Part shown: in pieces, positions 59,101-64,000 of the stretch
How the letters are laid out: each line of letters opens with the position of its first letter
Numbering within the stretch: the stretch's first letter is position 1
From: Pachypanchax playfairii
Lineage: Eukaryota; Chordata; Actinopteri; Cyprinodontiformes; Aplocheilidae
Direction: 5' to 3'
Assembly (NCBI GenBank): GCA_006937955.1
Contig: SSNP01000001.1
Coordinates: forward strand, 4,222,823 to 4,286,822
DNA length: 64,000 nt
The notes under the pieces: generated by a model
Database searches by the model: none
What the model was told of the DNA's origin: nothing
The model's input: only the letters and a program-made list of their open reading frames with translations
Program-made: the position numbers and the translations under genes

Positions 59101-61299
59101 AATCCAACAGCTTCCAATCGTGATGAATCAAAGTCTCATGTGTGTTTTCTGGAGTGTTTTCTGTACGAGCGGATTTGTGTGGCTGGTTCACTGACTGAGT
59201 TAAACACGTGCTAAATCGATTATTCTAGAGTCATTTTGCATGAAGCAGGTTGTAATTATTTCTATTTATCTTGGTTCTAACAGACCATTGAAGACACCAA
59301 CGGGACGAACTTACTGGATCAATCTGTAATAAAGAAAGGTACCAATACCCTTTATTTTATTTTTATGTTGAATTGGGGTGGGGGGTATATTTTAACCCCA
59401 CGACCTGCTAATTTTGATTGTAAGCAAAAGTAGAGGGATTCCTGAATTTTATACTCTTAATATTCTGAATTACAGGACCAATGACGCGTGTAGTCGCTCT
59501 GAAGGCTTCTGTTTCTGCTGAGGGGTCAGTCACCGGTTTATGAACGCAGACCCCCCTCCCTGCCAAATTTGGGGTGCAGGGTGAGGCGTTGGGAGCCGAG
59601 TTAACGACCCCCGGTATATTGACTGGCAGGCAGTGTGTCGCTGTCAGGCTGTCGTGATGCTGTGCGGTGATTTAGTTACGGGATGTTGAGTGACTGAGCT
59701 CCCCGCGGGGCATTTAAGCCGCTGATGTAATAAATGGCACCGCTCACAGAGATCTCGTGAGCTCGTTTAGAGCTAATCTGTGGTATTATCCCCCGTGGAG
59801 CCATCAAACAGAGCCCCTCGCGCCGGCCACGCATCCACGAGGACGGCTGGCTGCCTCCCCCCTCTTTTACGCCATTAGCGCGAGCATTATCCTAACGCGC
59901 AGGATGGAGGGGCTTCCGGTGATTGCTGGTGGGTGCGAAACCGGCCGTGGAGAAAAAACCGGGGGGAGGTTAATGCGATTTAAGAACACGAGCCAATCAA
60001 CAATCGATAACACTATAATGAGAATGTCGCGCGACATTAAATAACAGTAACTGCCCGGCACTTGGGCGCTTCATTAGGTCAGGACCGCCCTCTGAGCGCA
60101 TGTGAGTCCAAACTCAGAAGATCTAAAACTTCTTCTCGGGGTCTGGAAAACGTTTCATACCGGGTGAAAATGTTTTTTCTTATTTCAGTGCCCATGCCGC
60201 CCAAGAACGTGGGCTCGCTGATGCTCGGTAAGGACGGGCTGATCGGAGGAGTGACCGTGAACATCAACGAGGTGTTCTGTTCGGTACCGGGCCGCCTGTC
60301 GCTGCTCAGCTCCACCTCCAAATACAAAGTGACCGTAGGGGAGGTGCAGAGGAGACTGTCCCCACCTGAGTGCCTCAACGCCTCCTTATTAGGAGGCGTG
60401 TTGAGAAGGTAACGCACCATGCTGCACCGTCCGGTGGTCGAGGAAACGGTGTGTCTCCGTTAATCATCCGTTAAGGACATTTTCAGCTAAATTTTTACTT
60501 AACGTCAAATCACTGGAGGATAACTGGATCACAGTGACACATGTTCATCCCCAAACTTCACTTTATTGCTCAAAATATTTTAATTGCTTTAATTCCATTG
60601 AACAGAATATTTTATCGTCTGTAAACACGTTTTTTTTACAGAGCAAAATCTAAAAATGGTGGAAAATGTCTGCGAGAAAAACTGGAAAAGATTGGACTGA
60701 ATCTTCCTGCTGGGAGGCGCAAAGCGGCAAATGTCACGTTACTCACGTCACTAGTAGAAGGTGAAGGATCCATTCATATGTTTTCTTTTTTTTCTTTTTT
60801 TTTTTTTGACAATAAAAATATTTTAGGTGTAATTTTTACATTGAACCTGTCGTGTCACGTGCTCTAGATGAATTGACTATGACCATAATCAAGGTTTTTA
60901 AAGCTCATATACCACTGGCTATAGATTTTTTTAAATTTAGTGTGGACACTAAAATAGATAAATAAATACATTTAGGTTTAAAGCAGAAAGATGGAGATTA
61001 TTCTTTTAATTAACCATAAACCTAATTAGCATTCACATTTTTGGGACACTTATTTGTAAAGATTTCAGTTATTTGCTTTCTTATTGTTTTGGTATTTGTC
61101 ATGATCCATCCCTTGATTCTTTGTTCTCTACTCATATTTCTGTGTTCATCCCCTCAGGTGAGGCGGTCCACCTAGCCCGGGATTTTGGATACATCTGTGA
61201 GACAGAGTTTCCCACCAAAGCCGTGAGCGAGTATCTGAACCGGCAACATGCAGATCCGAATGAGCTGCACACGAGGAAAAACATGCTGCTGGCCACAAA
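56113..61299 (+). CDS. tfap2b: Transcription factor AP-2 beta (partial, 3' exons outside window)
   Basis: Nuclear AP-2 family activator that works as a dimer on GC-rich sites. AP-2 beta is known for roles in neural crest, kidney tubule and ductus arteriosus development. Six exons give 348 residues. MLWKLVENVKYEDIYE includes a SUMO-type VKYE motif at K10. Exon 2 has the proline/glutamine-rich activation region with PPYFPPPY (57-64; PPPY is the PY motif) and DPYSHVSDPYSLNSLHQ. Exons 4-6 carry the DNA-binding and dimerisation core: CSVPGRLSLLSSTSKYKVTV, AKSKNGGKCLREKLEKIG, AVHLARDFGYICETEF and EYLNRQH. The sequence closely matches TFAP2B rather than TFAP2A, C or E (RHDGVSSHSSRLSQLGSVS, LHGMEDVQ, LLDQSVIKK). 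The final two coding exons (QLCKEF... and LITHGFG...) are not in 61300-64000. An alternative first exon lies at 57496. Confidence 0.95.
57496..57522 (+). CDS. tfap2b: tfap2b alternative first exon (MLVHS form)
   Basis: ATG then LVHSYSTG, donor GTGAGT, phase 0, so it can splice to exon 2 exactly as exon 1a does. The peptide is nearly that of the TFAP2A alternative first exon MLVHSFSAM, which joins DRHDG in the same way. A GC-rich leader (57270-57495) precedes it and likely holds its own promoter. The isoform lacks the VKYE SUMO motif. Confidence 0.85.
57780..58241 (+). CDS. tfap2b: tfap2b coding exon 2
   Basis: Acceptor GTCAAAG, 462 nt (154 codons), donor GTAAGG, phase 0. Encodes DRHDGVSSHSSRLSQLGSVS to LHGMEDVQ, with the PY motif. 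GC-rich; the large open frames seen on the opposite strand are compositional. Confidence 0.96.
59284..59338 (+). CDS. tfap2b: tfap2b coding exon 3
   Basis: Acceptor TAACAG, 55 nt encoding TIEDTNGTNLLDQSVIKK plus one base, donor GTACCA. The linker matches the TFAP2B NLLDQSVIKK segment. Confidence 0.93.
59640..60060. promoter_or_regulatory. Candidate enhancer in tfap2b intron 3
   Basis: GC-balanced, repeat-free stretch in a short intron with homeodomain-like and GATA-like words ('ctgatgtaataaatggc', 'agccaatcaacaatcgat', 'gcgacattaaataac'). Composition suggests conservation. Inference only. Confidence 0.35.
60189..60408 (+). CDS. tfap2b: tfap2b coding exon 4
   Basis: Acceptor TTTCAG, 220 nt, donor GTAACG. 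Encodes PMPPKNVGSLMLGKDGLIGG, then EVFCSVPGRLSLLSSTSKYK and ECLNASLLGGVLR. Confidence 0.96.
60642..60760 (+). CDS. tfap2b: tfap2b coding exon 5
   Basis: Acceptor TTACAG, 119 nt, donor GTGAAG. Encodes AKSKNGGKCLREKLEKIG and NLPAGRRKAANVTLLTSLVEG. Confidence 0.97.
61158..61299 (+). CDS. tfap2b: tfap2b coding exon 6
   Basis: Acceptor CCTCAG, 142 nt, donor GTGAGT. Encodes EAVHLARDFGYICETEFPTK and SEYLNRQHADPNELHTRKNM, then LLATK. The last tfap2b exon visible. Confidence 0.97.
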
Positions 61300-61852
61300 G
61301 TGAGTTCCTCAGACCACTGGACTCTGTTCCACTGCAACTTCCGTTATTGTCCTTCAGTTTGCACTCATTTTAAAAAGCTGCAAAAGATTAAAACTCTAAT
61401 TCTCACCCATAAACAATTAAGTACAATTTACAATAATTGGATTTGTGGGAGCTGAAAGTAAAAATGAATGTTATAAAACAACTGATCTTTTATTCTGTTG
61501 CATGACTCTTACAAACACAGGATGTATTTATTTTACGTGTATTTATTTCCTGCAAATAGATTCATTCAGGAATAACTAAATTATTACAAATTGAGATTAA
61601 TTTCATTTTCCTGCCTGGGTCCTCAAACCCCAGAGGGTGAAGGCCTTATTCATTCTGCTCTACCACTATGAACATGGCTGTGACATTTGGAAATGAAAGT
61701 GTGCTTTTCTTAATAAAACTAAGTGAACTCAATATGAATCTGATCTGTAATAATAGAAAAAGTACCTCTCTAAAAATGATGGCACTTAAATTAAGGTCTG
61801 TTATTTAAGTCTTTGTAATAAAGACATGAATGGGATAGCAGCAGGTTTTGCA

Positions 61853-62170
61853 TGGTGGTGCAGCAGGTAGCACTTTTGCTTCTGGGTTTGAATCCCAAAG
61901 GGAACCTTAGGAAGTTTGCATGTTCTCCATTCATAAGTTTTCTTTTGGACTCTGGTTTTTTTCCCCACAGACCAAAAACACACGTGTTAGCTTAATTAGT
62001 GACTCAAAATTGTTTGTGAGAATGGTTGATTGTTTGTGTGGCCTTGTAATAAACCTGTCCAGGTGTGGCCCCACCTCTCATCCAATGACTGCTGGAGATA
62101 GACACCAGCTTCCTGCGACCCTGAAAAGGATGACGTTGATGAAAAAAAAAATGACTGACTGACTGAATCT
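61853..62170 (+). repeat. Interspersed teleost repeat, plus-strand copy
   Basis: Third copy of the family at 285-600 and 7293-7660: 'ggtggtgcagcaggtagcac', 'tctgggtttgaatcccaaag', 'gtttgcatgttctccattc', 'cacagaccaaaaacacacg' and 'tcctgcgaccctgaaaagga'. Confidence 0.7.
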
Positions 62171-62924
62171 TAAATGTAATATTGAAGAAAAAAAATCTCT
62201 TGTATTGCATTTTTCCTCTTGCTGGAAAAAAATAATCAATTATTTTGGTTTATCTTGTCGTTTTAATCCAGTTTTATTGAAGTTCAATTGGAATTTAATT
62301 CAGAAACGTGTGAATAGCTTCAGAAAGGTGCAACAGAAACAAAATAACTACAAACTGGATAAATTTGGTATAATCATCTAAAGCTGTATCTGCTAATTAA
62401 TAACATCATTAATATCTGCTTGTTATTTTCCAAATGTAAAGGTAATAAATCCCTTCAGGAAGCCTGTATTTTTAGTTTGCATTAAAAGTGCTGTCTGAAT
62501 CGGAGAAACCATCTGCCACACGTATGTGTGTGTGTTTATACAGAACAGTGCGTGTTTGGTGGATGTTTGATGCCCAGATTCAGACCTGTTCCAACAACTC
62601 GTTGGTGTTGTCTGTTAGAAATGTATTATTTAGCAGTGGAGTGTTTCAAGTCATCAGAAAACAACAGCGAGAGCCTTGAGTGTAGCCCGCGGTGGCAGCT
62701 TCGCCTCTCTACTCCCCTAACCCCAGCTGGGCTCGGCCTGCACAGCCTGTCACTCATTTAGCTCTGCCCTTGGGCCGCGCTCAGTCTGTGTGTATGTATG
62801 AATGTATGAGCTCCACAAGCATGAACCTGTGATGGTAAGAACATCTCTTGAATATAAAATGTGGATCCAGAACCAGTGTGATTTTACTGAAACGTAACAA
62901 GGAGCAAGAGGTGAAAAGGTGTTT

Positions 62925-62929
<5 letters not shown>

Positions 62930-62964
<35 letters not shown>
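62930..62964. repeat. (TC)n microsatellite
   Basis: About 17 TC units in tfap2b intron 6. Confidence 0.95.
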
Positions 62965-62968
<4 letters not shown>

Positions 62969-64000
62969 TACTGCACTAATATTTTTCAGGAAATATATGA
63001 ATGTCAGTAAGTTATTGAATTTTACAAATTAATCATAATTAAATTAATGTGGAAGTCTCAAAATACATCAGTCTCAATAATATTCACGTAAGATATTTTA
63101 AAATAGTTTTGATTTTTTTTTGATAAAGTTGGAAAACTTTTGTGAGAACACTTTAAAAACATATAAACCTGACATATAGATTGTTTTCAGCCCAAATTTG
63201 TCAAGAAACACATTTAAATACAATATTCAAAGAAACCTAATTTAGACATGAGAAAATGAAACACAAGTTCATATTTTTGGTGGAATCAGAATGAAGGTGA
63301 AAAGGCTGTAAAAGGAATAACGTCAGATTGGGGAGTTTTTTCTGTCGTTTTTGTTCATTATAATTGTATTTATTCTCTCAAATCTGATAGAATGAAATAT
63401 GAAAATAACCTGAAAACTGGATATATCAAAACATTTTACGGTAAAACATCCAATCTTAAAGGAAATAACAAAAAATATTACCTGGATAAAAACAATCATT
63501 TGTTTTAAATTAGATACAAGGAAAAAAATTCTATTTTTGTTCTTCATTTTTGGTCATAAAATTACAAAAAAAAAACTTATTATCATATTCTTTTTGCTGC
63601 ATTAGTTTGAGATTTTTATAAAAGGTTTCAGATCTTCGTCCCATGTGATTTCTGTCCAACTGGACAGTCCAGGCTGTCAAGCAGCATATTTTGTGTTGAC
63701 TTGTTTTGCTTTAAAAATTGCATTTTTCTGAGATCTTTAAACTTTCCACAAAGATAGAAAATTCAAGATGTATTTTCTTACTTTTTTCAATTTCTTATTT
63801 GTAGCTAATCAGTGATTTCTGTCCATTTATTAAAATTCTGTGTAGTTTCACAAAGTGCTGCAGGAATGTTTGAATTTAATCTTGTAAAATCGCCCCGCTG
63901 TCTGTCCTCATGACTTTTACCTAGAAGTGCCTGAGTGATGTTGGAAGGGCTGATTTGGGCTGCAGAGCTTTTCTTGAACGGATTACATAATTTATACATG

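Larger units (their letters stand above)
61300..64000. other. tfap2b: tfap2b intron 6, incomplete
   Basis: No acceptor leading into the expected QLCKEF exon is found, so the intron is longer than 2.7 kb. It contains an interspersed repeat, a CT run, and a balanced stretch at 62660-62800 ('gcccgcggtggcagcttcgc') that may be regulatory. Confidence 0.7.

Noticed and set aside
61300..64000. Missing tfap2b terminal exons
   Set aside because: Searched for the QLCKEF and LITHGFG coding signatures and found neither, so they lie beyond the window.

Overview
This is a vertebrate nuclear window, almost certainly from a teleost fish. It is AT-rich and intron-bearing, with short introns (one of 84 bp), dense microsatellites, fish-type DNA-transposon MITEs and a decayed Tc1-like element. 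It holds two neighbouring AP-2 transcription factor genes on the + strand: a complete tfap2d and the 5' three quarters of tfap2b. These two genes are also adjacent, in a gene-poor region, in other vertebrates such as human 6p12.

Layout. 1-33.3 kb: no protein-coding gene that I can support. It holds interspersed repeats, two TTAA-flanked MITE families, two terminal-inverted-repeat elements (7970-8679 and 19860-20906), microsatellites, and several repeat-poor, more GC-balanced islands that look like conserved non-coding or enhancer DNA. 33.3-49.1 kb: tfap2d, eight coding exons encoding a reconstructed 458-residue protein, with a 3' UTR ending near an AATAAA at 49075. 49.1-55.8 kb: intergenic DNA with nested hAT-type MITEs and a Tc1-like relic. 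56.1-64 kb: tfap2b, with two alternative first exons (MLWKLVENVKYEDIYE and MLVHSYSTG) and exons 2-6; its last coding exons lie beyond the window.

Assembly state matters here. Three of the four N gaps sit between duplicated sequences and look like unmerged contig ends. (1) tfap2d exons 1-2 occur twice (33319-35261 and 35272-37214) around a 10-N gap, with no difference found. (2) The contig ending at 38809 jumps from an ATTTT repeat straight into a minisatellite plus flank that recur at about 43762-44141. Read literally, that path skips 4.5 kb including exon 3, so it is either a misassembly or a deletion allele. (3) A 206-bp segment is repeated around an N at 50440 with a few substitutions, as two haplotypes would be.

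Function. Both genes encode AP-2 family homodimerising or heterodimerising, sequence-specific transcription factors acting in the nucleus. They share the C-terminal basic helix-span-helix core and its exon structure (119-nt and 142-nt exons with the same phases), but differ in the N-terminal activation region. tfap2b has the PPxY (PY) motif and a SUMO-type VKYE site on its MLWKL first exon; tfap2d has no PPxY motif. The alternative first exon of tfap2b would give an isoform without the SUMO site.
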